Of a stretch of DNA of 14,117 nt, positions 6,525 to 12,407 are shown one piece after another. Positions within the stretch are counted from its first letter, which is position 1. Each line of letters opens with the position of its first letter. The DNA is from Candidatus Gastranaerophilales bacterium (lineage in GTDB: Bacteria; Cyanobacteriota; Vampirovibrionia; Gastranaerophilales; Gastranaerophilaceae): the NCBI GenBank assembly GCA_003150395.1, contig QAMI01000037.1:1-14117 (forward strand), read 5' to 3'. Under the pieces are notes generated by a model. That model worked only from the letters and a program-made list of their open reading frames with translations. It was not told where the DNA came from and did not search any database. A program made the translations under genes and the position numbers.

Positions 6525-9140
6525 TTATGCTTCAACTTTTGTATTTTTTAAATCACTTTCTACTTTTGCCAGAATCTCGTCGAGCTTTGAAGCGTCTTTC
6601 ACGCCGCCTTGCGCGAAATTCGGACGCCCGCCGCCGTTTGCACCGGTTGCACGTGCAATTTCGCCGACGATTTTGCCTGCGTTAACGCCTTTTTTAACAA
6701 AACTGTCTGAAACTTTTGCGATAACTGTTTTGCTGTTTGCAAGAACGATTACGCTTTCGCCAAGCTTGTTCGAAAGGAATTCAACGCCGACTTTTGCCGC
6801 AAGCGGTGTTACATCTTCGATTTTTGATATGAAAAGCTTACCGCCGTCGATTTCTTCAGCTTTTGAGGCGAAGGTTGAGAATTTTGCGCGTGCGTTTTCT
6901 TCTTCAAGCTTTTCAATTTTTTTGCCAAGCTCTTTGTTTTCTTCAAGAAGTTTTTCAACGCGTTCGACTGTTTCGTCGTAATGAGTTTTGAACATCAATG
7001 AAAGCTTGTCCATTTCGCGGACTTTTGCGTTCATAAAGTCGAATGCGGCGCGTGATACAACAAGCTCAATACGGCGTGTGCCTGCAGAGATTGCGCCTTC
7101 TGATACGATTTTCACAAGGCGTAAATCGCGGATATTGCGTGCGTGTGTGCCGGCGCAAAATTCTTTAGAAATACAGGTTTTGCCGTCAGTAATTGAAACA
7201 ACTCTGACAACATCGTCGTATTTTTCGCCGAAAAGCGCTGTCGCGCCTGTTAATTTCGCCTGCTCGATGTCCATAACATCTGTTTTGACTTCGTAGCCTT
7301 TTGCAATCCAGTTGTTCATGATTTCTTCGACTTTGAAGATTTCATCCGGCGTCATTGCGCGGTTAAAAGAAAAGTCAAAACGCATTCTGTTTTCTTCGAC
7401 CTGCGAACCAGCCTGATGAACTTCGTCTCCGAGAACTTTAATCAATGCGGCTTGCAGTAAGTGCGCTGAGGTGTGGTGAAGACGGATTTCTTCACGGCGC
7501 GGAAGGTCAATTGTGGCTTTTACTGTCTCTCCGATTGTAATTTCGCCGTTAACAATTTTTGAACGGTGAACAAAAAGGCTGTTTACTTTGAAAGTTGTCA
7601 AAACTTCGGCTTTCATATCCTCGTTTTCGATAATGCCGCTGTCGCCGACCTGACCGCCGCATTCTGCGTAGAAAGGCGTTTTGTTTAATACAATATCAAC
7701 ATATCCGTCGCCTTCAACTGTTGCAAGGATTTTTGCGTCAGCCTCGTTTTCACTGTATCCGACAAATTCCGTTGAGCCGACCTGTTCTTCGATTTTTGCG
7801 TATTTCATATCGCCTGTTACTGAAATCTTTGCGGCTGCGGCTTTTGCACGGTCTTTTTGTTCCTGCATTGCTGATTTGTAACCTTCTTCATCGACTTTCA
7901 AACCGTTTTCTTCCGCGATTTCTTTCGTAAGTTCAAGCGGGAAGCCGAACGTATCGTAAAGTTTGAATGCGCTTTCGCCGTCAATGTCTTTTTTGCCCGC
8001 GATAAATTCGTCAAGAAGTTTGTAGCCGCGGTCAAGGGTTTTGTTGAAGCGTTCTTCTTCTTTTTTGATAATATCAATGATTTTGGCTTTGTTTTTGACC
8101 AAATCAGGATAGGCTTCGCCGTAATGTTCAACAACAACGTCGACGAGTTTGTAAAGGAACGGCAAGTCCATTCCCAAAATCTTGCCATGGCGGAGTGCAC
8201 GTCTTAAAATCATTCTTAAAACATAACTTCTGCCTTCATTACCGGGGATTACGCCGTCTGAAATAAGGAAAGTTACGCATCTTGCGTGGTCTGTGATTAT
8301 GCGGAGAGAAATATCTGTTTTTTCGGATTTTTTGTACGCAACGCCGCTCATCTCGCAAACTTTATCCAAAATCGGCTTCAGCAAGTCAGTTTCAAATGTT
8401 GAGGCAACACCCTGACAAACCATGGTAATACGTTCCAAACCCATTCCGGTATCAACGTTTTTGCTTTCCAGAGGTGATTGGTTGCCTTCTTCATCCTGAT
8501 ATAGTTCTGTGAAGACAAGGTTCCAAATTTCAACCCATCTGTCGCATTCGCAGGTATCAATTCCGCAATTCGGGTCATCGCATTTGTACTGCTCGCCCAA
8601 ATCGTAGTGGATTTCAGAGCAAGGGCCGCAGGAACCGGAGGCGCCCGGAGGGCCCCAGAAGTTGTCTTTTTTGCCTTTGCGTTTAATTCTTTCTGCCGGA
8701 ACACCCACGCTTCTCCAGATTTCGTAAGCTTCATCATCGGTTTCGAAAATCGTAATCCAGAGACGGTCTTTGTCGAGTTTAAGCACTTCTGTTACAAATT
8801 CCCAAGCCCAAGGGATAATTTCTTTTTTATAATAATCGCCAAAAGAAAAGTTTCCGAGCATTTCGAAGAAAGTATGATGGCGCGGCGTTCTTCCGACGTT
8901 TTCAATATCTGAATCTTTACCGCCGGCGCGTGCGCATTTCTGGCAGGAAGTTGCGCGTGCAGGGTCGTAGGGCGATTTTACAATGCCTAAAAATATTGGC
9001 AAGAATTGCAGCATTCCCGCTGTTGTCAAAAGTACGGTCGGGTTATCCGGCACAAGGCTTGAGCTTTCAACAACCGTGTGCTGGTGTTTATCTTTAAAAT
9101 AATCCAAGTATAATTTACGAATTTGATTTCCGGTTAGCAT
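6525..9140 (-). CDS. alaS: Alanyl-tRNA synthetase
   Basis: An 871-residue, full-length class II synthetase that charges tRNA-Ala. The N-terminal catalytic core has motif 1-type sequence around VPDNPTVLLTTAGMLQF and motif 2 around RHHTFFEMLGNFSFGDYYK. A Cys-rich loop (CDDPNCGIDTCECDRW) precedes WNLVFTEL. Motif 3 contains GMGLERIT. The editing domain keeps the zinc ligands: HHTSAH (His556, His560) and CAGTH (Cys662, His666), numbered close to the E. coli enzyme. The C-terminal part has the coiled coil (~715-750) and the C-Ala Gly-rich segment GANGGGRPNFAQGG. The start ATG at 9140 has AAGGAAAAA just upstream (9145-9153). The leader is short, so there is no T-box. A possible promoter is TAGCAA-17-TACAAT, with the -10 at 9179-9184. 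No defect is seen. Confidence 0.98.
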   Translation of the reverse strand: MLTGNQIRKLYLDYFKDKHQHTVVESSSLVPDNPTVLLTTAGMLQFLPIFLGIVKSPYDPARATSCQKCARAGGKDSDIENVGRTPRHHTFFEMLGNFSFGDYYKKEIIPWAWEFVTEVLKLDKDRLWITIFETDDEAYEIWRSVGVPAERIKRKGKKDNFWGPPGASGSCGPCSEIHYDLGEQYKCDDPNCGIDTCECDRWVEIWNLVFTELYQDEEGNQSPLESKNVDTGMGLERITMVCQGVASTFETDLLKPILDKVCEMSGVAYKKSEKTDISLRIITDHARCVTFLISDGVIPGNEGRSYVLRMILRRALRHGKILGMDLPFLYKLVDVVVEHYGEAYPDLVKNKAKIIDIIKKEEERFNKTLDRGYKLLDEFIAGKKDIDGESAFKLYDTFGFPLELTKEIAEENGLKVDEEGYKSAMQEQKDRAKAAAAKISVTGDMKYAKIEEQVGSTEFVGYSENEADAKILATVEGDGYVDIVLNKTPFYAECGGQVGDSGIIENEDMKAEVLTTFKVNSLFVHRSKIVNGEITIGETVKATIDLPRREEIRLHHTSAHLLQAALIKVLGDEVHQAGSQVEENRMRFDFSFNRAMTPDEIFKVEEIMNNWIAKGYEVKTDVMDIEQAKLTGATALFGEKYDDVVRVVSITDGKTCISKEFCAGTHARNIRDLRLVKIVSEGAISAGTRRIELVVSRAAFDFMNAKVREMDKLSLMFKTHYDETVERVEKLLEENKELGKKIEKLEEENARAKFSTFASKAEEIDGGKLFISKIEDVTPLAAKVGVEFLSNKLGESVIVLANSKTVIAKVSDSFVKKGVNAGKIVGEIARATGANGGGRPNFAQGGVKDASKLDEILAKVESDLKNTKVEA

Positions 9141-9201
9141 AATCTTTTTCCTTTTTATTTTTTACATCCGTAATTTTAATTGTAACGAAAACATAATAAA
9201 A

Positions 9202-9231
9202 TTGCTATTAATAAAAGAAAAATGTTATCCT
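9202..9231 (+). promoter_or_regulatory. Possible promoter of the membrane protein gene
   Basis: TTGCTA (9202-9207) and TATCCT (9226-9231) are separated by 18 bp and lie 21 bases upstream of the gene's ATG at 9253. The consensus match is moderate. Confidence 0.35.
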
Positions 9232-9252
9232 TCAAACTATAAAGGAGATTAT

Positions 9253-10329
9253 ATGAATTTTGATGAAAAAGATTTGCTGCTTGCTCAGAAAAAGGGGGTT
9301 ATTTCTGGGGAGGTTTTTGAAAAACTCATTGAGTTTTTAACTAATTTAAATGCGCATCAAGCAGATACATATACAACTGAAAATGCTTCTGAAAATGTTG
9401 TAAAAAGAAAATTTACACTTGAAAATTTTTTATATTATTTTGGATCCCTGATAATAATTTCTGCAATGGCATGGTATTTAGGTAATACATATGATACTTT
9501 TGGCAGCAGCGGGCTTCTGGTATTATCAATTCTTTATTTCATAATCTTTACAGTTATAGGGAATTTCTTTTGGAAACATAAAAAAACAACTCCTGGCGGG
9601 CTTCTTTATGTTTGTGCTGTCAGTATTGTACCGCTTGCGGTCTGGTCATTAGAGAAATTAACAGGGCTGATGCCTGACAGTTATGATAAATATTCAGAGT
9701 TTCATATCTGGGTAAGAAGTGGATTTATATTAATGGAGCTTGCAACAATTGCGGCAGGTGCTGTATTTTTGAAGTTTAGAAAATTCCCATTTTTAACACT
9801 TCCTATTTGCTGGGCGTTATGGTATTTGTCCATGGATATAGTGCCGCTTTGCATGGGTAATATTTCTGCACCAACTTGGGGGATGAGAAATTTCGCAACA
9901 TTTGTATTTGCAATTTTGATGCTGGGCGTTGCCTTGAAATTTGATAAAAAGACAAATGAAGATTATTCAAAATGGCTTTACATATTTGGTTCAACAATGT
10001 TCTGGTGTGCTATCCTGTCAATATTCTTTCAATTAAACTGGAACAGCGAAATTGCATACTTAATTTTTGCTTTAATCAGTGTTTTGTACATGTTAATCAG
10101 TATTCTGCTGCAAAGAAGAGTCTTTATCATATGGGGTGCAATCGGAACATTTAGCTACATTGGACATCTTGCGTATACTGTCTTTAAAAATTCTCCAATG
10201 TTTGTACTTTCTATGGTTATATTGGGTTTGGTGATAATATTTTCGGGCGCATATTATGCAAAAAATTGTGATAAAATAGAAACCAAGTTAAGGAAATTGA
10301 TTTTAAACGCCAAGGAAAACGAAGAATAA
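9253..10329 (+). CDS. DUF2157-like polytopic membrane protein
   Basis: The start is set at ATG 9253 because AAAGGAGA (9241-9248) is ideally spaced; a longer frame from 9202 has no SD. The 358-residue protein has a soluble N-terminal ~60 residues (KKGVISGEVFEKLIEFL resembles the N-terminal helical unit of DUF2157 proteins), then about ten hydrophobic segments. The first is around FLYYFGSLIIISAMAWYL and the last around MFVLSMVILGLVIIFSGAYY; a Lys/Glu-rich cytoplasmic-type tail follows. Family assignment is by pattern (charged N-terminus, then LYYFG... and a multi-TM body) and the function is unknown. It is transcribed alone, divergent from alaS and convergent with tpiA. Confidence 0.88.
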   Translation: MNFDEKDLLLAQKKGVISGEVFEKLIEFLTNLNAHQADTYTTENASENVVKRKFTLENFLYYFGSLIIISAMAWYLGNTYDTFGSSGLLVLSILYFIIFTVIGNFFWKHKKTTPGGLLYVCAVSIVPLAVWSLEKLTGLMPDSYDKYSEFHIWVRSGFILMELATIAAGAVFLKFRKFPFLTLPICWALWYLSMDIVPLCMGNISAPTWGMRNFATFVFAILMLGVALKFDKKTNEDYSKWLYIFGSTMFWCAILSIFFQLNWNSEIAYLIFALISVLYMLISILLQRRVFIIWGAIGTFSYIGHLAYTVFKNSPMFVLSMVILGLVIIFSGAYYAKNCDKIETKLRKLILNAKENEE

Positions 10330-10340
10330 TTTTTAAAACA

Positions 10341-10368
10341 AAAAAACCGGCATAATAGCCGGTTTTTT
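10341..10368. terminator. Bidirectional terminator between the membrane protein gene and tpiA
   Basis: AAAAAACCGGC (10341-10351) pairs perfectly with GCCGGTTTTTT (10358-10368) around the loop ATAATA. It gives T-runs on both strands and sits 11 bases after the plus-strand stop and 16 bases after the tpiA stop. Confidence 0.9.
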
Positions 10369-10384
10369 ATTTGTTTTTTTTTAA

Positions 10385-11185
10385 TTATGCGTTGCAAGCA
10401 ACTTTCATTGTGTTAGCAATAATTTCGTTGAAACTGTCTGCTTTTAATGAAGCACCGCCGACCAAAGCACCGTCGATGTCTGATTTAGACATTTGTTCAG
10501 CGATTGTGGATGGTTTAACTGACCCACCGTAAAGAATTCTGATTGCATCTGCTGCTTCAGCGCCTGCAACTTCTTTAACTACGCCTCTAATCATTGCGAT
10601 TACGCGGTTTGCTTCGTCAGAATCACAAGTTTTGCCTGTTCCGATAGCCCAGATAGGTTCGTAAGCGATAACTGATTTTGCAACATCTTCTGAAGAAATT
10701 CCTTCCAATGCAGCTTTGATTTGGCCTGCAATCCATTTGTCTGTAATGCCTTCTTCTCTTTGTTCAAGAGTTTCGCCGCAGCAGATAATCGGGATTAAGC
10801 CGCCTGCGAGGATTGCTTTTGCTTTTTTGTTAATCATTTCATCAGTTTCTGAGAAATATTGTCTTCTTTCAGAGTGGCCGATGATTACATAATCACAGCC
10901 TGCATCTTTGAGCATTTCAACAGAGATTTCGCCTGTGTAAGCGCCTGAATTTTCCCAGTGGCAGTTTTGGCCGGCGATTGAAATTTTGTTTCCGCCGCAG
11001 CCGCAAGTGCATTTAACTGTTCTTACTGCGCTGATAGATGTGAATACGGGCGCAATTACAACAGTCGGTAATTCTTGTGCTGTATAATCTTTTACAAATT
11101 CTTTAACGCCTTCAAAAACTTTTTCAGCTTCTGAGCGGATTAAGTTCATTTTCCAGTTTCCTGCAATAATTGGTTTTCTTGACAT
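10385..11185 (-). CDS. tpiA: Triosephosphate isomerase
   Basis: A 266-residue TIM-barrel glycolytic enzyme interconverting dihydroxyacetone phosphate and glyceraldehyde 3-phosphate. Catalytic residues are intact: Asn10 and Lys12 in AGNWKMN, His104 in VIIGHSERRQYFSE, and Glu176 in AYEPIWAIGTGK, which begins mobile loop 6. The phosphate-binding ILYGGSVKP and ALVGGASLK follow. It is longer than the ~250-residue norm, mainly because of a small insertion around residues 57-66 containing the patch KCTCGCGG (Cys59, 61, 63) just before the AGQN strand. The ATG is preceded by AAAGGAGAG (11191-11199) with good spacing. It has its own strong promoter and stands as a single gene, with no pgk or gap beside it. 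Confidence 0.98.
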   Translation of the reverse strand: MSRKPIIAGNWKMNLIRSEAEKVFEGVKEFVKDYTAQELPTVVIAPVFTSISAVRTVKCTCGCGGNKISIAGQNCHWENSGAYTGEISVEMLKDAGCDYVIIGHSERRQYFSETDEMINKKAKAILAGGLIPIICCGETLEQREEGITDKWIAGQIKAALEGISSEDVAKSVIAYEPIWAIGTGKTCDSDEANRVIAMIRGVVKEVAGAEAADAIRILYGGSVKPSTIAEQMSKSDIDGALVGGASLKADSFNEIIANTMKVACNA

Positions 11186-11219
11186 ATTTTCTCTCCTTTA
11201 TTAGTGTCACGACATGGAT

Positions 11220-11248
11220 ATTATAGAGTGAAAATTTTTTTATTGCAA
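11220..11248 (-). promoter_or_regulatory. Strong sigma70-type promoter of tpiA
   Basis: On the minus strand TTGCAA (11248-11243) and TATAAT (11225-11220) are spaced by exactly 17 bp, with the predicted start near 11213. The -35 lies only 10 bp from the end of the repeat element at 11259, so that element replaced whatever upstream sequence the promoter once had. Confidence 0.8.
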
Positions 11249-11258
11249 TTAAAATAAT

Positions 11259-11467
11259 GGGAATTACCCTTTTATATATATGTAACATTCCTAAATATGT
11301 CATCCTGAGCGGAGGAAGGATCTCTTGCGCGTTCTCTTTTGGATTGAAGGGGTTCTTCGGCCTTAGCGGCCTCAGAATGACATGCGGATTTGTCGTTTGG
11401 TATTCCATGTCATCCTGAGCAGAGCGAAGGATCTCTGAATTTTATTGTATGTCAAGGGATAATTCCG
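11259..11467. mobile_element. MITE-like element, copy 1 (209 bp)
   Basis: A non-coding element with imperfect terminal inverted repeats. The left end reads GGGAATTACCCTT (11259-11271); the right end, reverse-complemented, reads CGGAATTATCCCTTGACATA. A 9-bp direct repeat, TAAAATAAT, flanks it exactly (11250-11258 and 11468-11476), as expected of a transposition target duplication. Inside are TGTCATCCTGAGC... GAAGGATCTC (11298-11323), an inverted partner ending CCTCAGAATGACA (11370-11382) and a second direct unit (11408-11434). The right-hand part (GTATGTCAAGGG, 11449-11459) and the segment TTCCTAAA before the first unit are shared with copy 2. It sits directly after the stop codon of the XRE gene and just upstream of the tpiA promoter. 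No transposase is present, so any movement would need one in trans. Confidence 0.7.
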
Positions 11468-11475
11468 TAAAATAA

Positions 11476-11712
11476 TTATAATTCTACTTTTGAAACGTCG
11501 ACTAATTTTACCAGTTCAATATCTAGCGCGGAAGCAATCTTGTTGAGAGTCTCAATTGTTGGAATGCATTCTCCACGTTCTACGGAACCTACATATGATT
11601 TGCTTAAACTGGAAAGTTCTGCAAGTTTTTCTTGTGAAATCTTCCTTTTGGCTCTTTCAAGTTTTATTTTAAGACCTATTTTAATGTGTAATTTATCAAC
11701 TTTATCTGACAT
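11476..11712 (-). CDS. Small XRE/HTH_3 transcriptional regulator
   Basis: A 78-residue protein taken from ATG 11712. The frame extends upstream to 11850, but that extension is hydrophobic, runs through the promoter region and has no SD. Residues ~12-67 form a Cro/C1-type helix-turn-helix: IGLKIKLERAKRKISQEKLAELSSLSKSYV, then the family's signature ERGECIPTIETLNKIASALDI. There is no extra effector domain, so it resembles the small single-domain regulators of phages and the C (controller) proteins of restriction-modification systems. It is probably a dimeric DNA-binding protein that controls its own promoter and the divergent 76-aa gene; four 12-bp repeats lie between them. No R-M genes are in the window. 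The predicted promoter leaves only a few bases of leader and no SD is visible. Confidence 0.9.
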   Translation of the reverse strand: MSDKVDKLHIKIGLKIKLERAKRKISQEKLAELSSLSKSYVGSVERGECIPTIETLNKIASALDIELVKLVDVSKVEL

Positions 11713-11722
11713 ATTATCAAGT

Positions 11723-11751
11723 ATAATAGACCATTGACATAGTATAATCAA
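11723..11751 (-). promoter_or_regulatory. Promoter of the XRE regulator
   Basis: On the minus strand TTGATT (11751-11746) and TATTAT (11728-11723) are spaced 17 bp apart. The -10 ends 10 bases before the XRE ATG, predicting a leader of about four bases. Its -35 lies inside the spacer of the opposing promoter, so the two should compete for polymerase. Confidence 0.6.
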
Positions 11752-11762
11752 CATGATATAGT
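11734..11762 (+). promoter_or_regulatory. Near-consensus promoter of the 76-aa gene
   Basis: TTGACA (11734-11739), a 17-bp spacer, then TATAGT (11757-11762) preceded by TGA, an extended -10. The predicted start is near 11769, leaving a ~40-nt leader. The strength suggests a gene kept off by a repressor. Confidence 0.8.
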
Positions 11763-11809
11763 AGTTTAATAGACTAGTATACAAGACTAAATTAAATAGG
11801 AGAAGTTTT

Positions 11810-12040
11810 GTGCAAGATGTAAAAATTACAAACGAACACAAATTTAACAAAAAAGAAGCGCAGCTTTTAATTCAGGAACTAACATGCTATCTCAAAGTCT
11901 TAAATGGTTATTGTGAAAAATATTATCGATATGAAGATTTTGATGCTATACTTATTCTCTTAAAGCATATTTTAAAAATTTCTGCGCAGTTACATGTAAA
12001 ACTAGAGGCCTGGCACGTTGTCAATATTGATTATGAATAA
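11810..12040 (+). CDS. Small orphan protein, divergent from the XRE regulator
   Basis: A 76-residue protein starting at GTG 11810, supported by AGGAGAAG (11798-11805) at good spacing. It is mostly predicted helical, with charged N-terminal residues (KFNKKEAQLLIQELTCYL), a central CEKYYRYEDFDAILILLKHILK stretch and an acidic end. There is no signal peptide, no clear membrane segment and no family that I recognise. Its very strong promoter overlaps that of the divergent XRE gene, so it is probably the regulator's main target, as in phage-type switches or some toxin-antitoxin pairs. It might itself be a toxin, an anti-repressor or a phage-derived accessory protein; the sequence does not decide. 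Confidence 0.8.
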   Translation: MQDVKITNEHKFNKKEAQLLIQELTCYLKVLNGYCEKYYRYEDFDAILILLKHILKISAQLHVKLEAWHVVNIDYE

Positions 12041-12049
12041 TCGTATGGG

Positions 12050-12077
12050 TTGAAATTTTTGTAAAATAGGTTATAAT
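12050..12077 (+). promoter_or_regulatory. Promoter of a plus-strand small RNA
   Basis: TTGAAA (12050-12055) and a perfect TATAAT (12072-12077) are separated by 16 bp, with the predicted start near 12084. No open reading frame with an SD follows before the terminator at 12140-12180, so it appears to drive a non-coding RNA. Confidence 0.7.
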
Positions 12078-12078
12078 A

Positions 12079-12130
12079 TAAAATAAGGGCGGAGCAAGTT
12101 CCAGCTTGCCCCTTTAAAAGCCCGTTATTT
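12079..12130 (-). terminator. Possible terminator of the hydrophobic-peptide mRNA
   Basis: On the minus strand AAAATAA-C-GGGC (12130-12120) pairs with GCCCTTATTTT (12090-12080), enclosing an inner GCAAG/CTTGC hairpin and followed by an A/T-rich stretch. It begins at the peptide's stop codon and would end the mRNA close to the start site of the antisense RNA. Confidence 0.5.
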
Positions 12131-12180
12131 TTGAAGTTTAAGCGTTAGTATTATCAACAGGATAAGTACTAACGCTTTTT
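12084..12180 (+). ncRNA. Candidate antisense (type I antitoxin-like) RNA, about 95 nt
   Basis: Bounded by a TTGAAA-16-TATAAT promoter and a strong terminator. The RNA would fold into a 5' domain (GGGC 12087-12090 with GCCC 12120-12123, enclosing the GCAAG/CTTGC hairpin at 12094-12109) and the terminator hairpin. It is fully complementary to the 3' part of the minus-strand 24-codon peptide gene (codon 7 to the stop) and to its 3' untranslated region. This convergent 3'-overlap geometry is that of Bacillus TxpA/RatA and BsrG/SR4 type I systems, in which the duplex is cleaved by RNase III. Existence and function are inferred from layout only. Confidence 0.6.
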
Positions 12181-12199
12181 CAGTTATACTGAATTCCAC
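12125..12199 (-). CDS. 24-residue hydrophobic peptide, candidate type I toxin
   Basis: The frame starts at GTG 12199 and ends at TAA 12127-12125. Residues 1-8 read MEFSITEK; residues 9-20 are an unbroken hydrophobic core (ALVLILLIILTL); the tail is KLQK. A short hydrophobic helix with a positive C-terminal end is the pattern of small membrane toxins such as Ibs and TisB, although I see no specific relative. Support for translation is unusually good: AGAAAGGAGGTGAT (12203-12216) lies seven bases (from GGAGG) before the GTG and is complementary to essentially the whole usual 16S rRNA 3' tail. A TTGACA-17-TATTAT promoter lies upstream, and a plus-strand RNA overlaps the second half of the gene. 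An alternative is a leader peptide, but no same-strand gene follows until the XRE gene at 11712. Confidence 0.65.
   Translation of the reverse strand: MEFSITEKALVLILLIILTLKLQK
12140..12180 (+). terminator. Strong terminator of the plus-strand small RNA
   Basis: A 16-bp stem (12140-12155 with 12161-12177, one bulged G at 12166, loop AACAG) contains the perfect pair AAGCGTTAGTA/TACTAACGCTT and is followed by a T-run to 12180. The same inverted repeat forms codons ~8-19 of the minus-strand peptide, so its mRNA would carry the mirror hairpin. Confidence 0.85.
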
Positions 12200-12202
12200 T
12201 TC

Positions 12203-12216
12203 ATCACCTCCTTTCT
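12203..12216 (-). promoter_or_regulatory. Full-length Shine-Dalgarno of the 24-residue peptide gene
   Basis: The minus-strand sequence AGAAAGGAGGTGAT is complementary to the canonical 3' end of bacterial 16S rRNA over about 14 bases, far more than the 4-6 bases used by neighbouring genes. This choice of ribosome site fixes the GTG start at 12199. Confidence 0.8.
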
Positions 12217-12282
12217 TTGTAGTTATCAAATTTGTAGTTTGTCTGCAAAGTTAAGTCGATGATTTGGGCTTACCCGAAATTT

Positions 12283-12311
12283 ATAATACATGTTGGTGTA
12301 ATAATTGTCAA
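12283..12311 (-). promoter_or_regulatory. Promoter of the hydrophobic-peptide mRNA
   Basis: On the minus strand a perfect -35 TTGACA (12311-12306), a 17-bp spacer and TATTAT (12288-12283). The predicted start near 12277 gives a ~78-nt leader to the GTG. That leader opens with a small GGG/CCC hairpin and carries a duplicated 9-mer AACTACAAA (12239-12231 and 12224-12216) just before the SD. Confidence 0.75.
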
Positions 12312-12343
12312 TATTATTAATATTTCTTCTTTATTACTTGCGG

Positions 12344-12372
12344 TTGATTGTAAAGCTTGCCTGATATACAAT
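12344..12372 (+). promoter_or_regulatory. Promoter of the 153-aa orphan gene
   Basis: TTGATT (12344-12349) and TACAAT (12367-12372) with a 17-bp spacer, 35 bases upstream of the ATG at 12408. It lies divergent to the peptide-mRNA promoter. Confidence 0.65.
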
Positions 12373-12407
12373 AGGTTTGTAGAAGATAGTTATTTTAAGG
12401 AATAAGT

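Larger units (their letters stand above)
11720..11787. promoter_or_regulatory. Four 12-bp operator-like repeats in the XRE divergent region
   Basis: Similar 12-mers occur at 11720 (AGTATAATAGAC), 11741 (AGTATAATCAAC), 11763 (AGTTTAATAGAC) and 11776 (AGTATACAAGAC). The first three are spaced 21-22 bp apart, two DNA turns, and the fourth 13 bp on. The first covers the XRE -10, the second the XRE -35, and the third and fourth lie over the start region of the opposite promoter. They are the natural candidates for XRE binding sites, but AT-richness means some similarity could be chance. Confidence 0.5.

Noticed and set aside
6454..6981. Plus-strand 175-codon frame and other long plus-strand frames opposite alaS
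   Set aside because: Ser/Phe/Ala-rich antisense shadows of a highly conserved gene, without SDs.
9141..9252. T-box leader upstream of alaS
   Set aside because: The leader is too short and contains no T-box core or antiterminator hairpin.
11124..11408. 94-codon minus-strand frame running from inside tpiA into repeat copy 1
   Set aside because: It overlaps tpiA in another frame, covers the tpiA promoter and the repeat, and has no SD; it is a chance frame in the element.
11476..11850. 124-residue long version of the XRE protein with a hydrophobic N-terminus
   Set aside because: The extra 46 codons run across the divergent promoters and operator-like repeats and have no ribosome site; ATG 11712 gives a normal 78-aa regulator.
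11476..12040. Restriction-modification controller locus
   Set aside because: The small XRE protein resembles C proteins, but no methyltransferase or endonuclease gene is present in the window.
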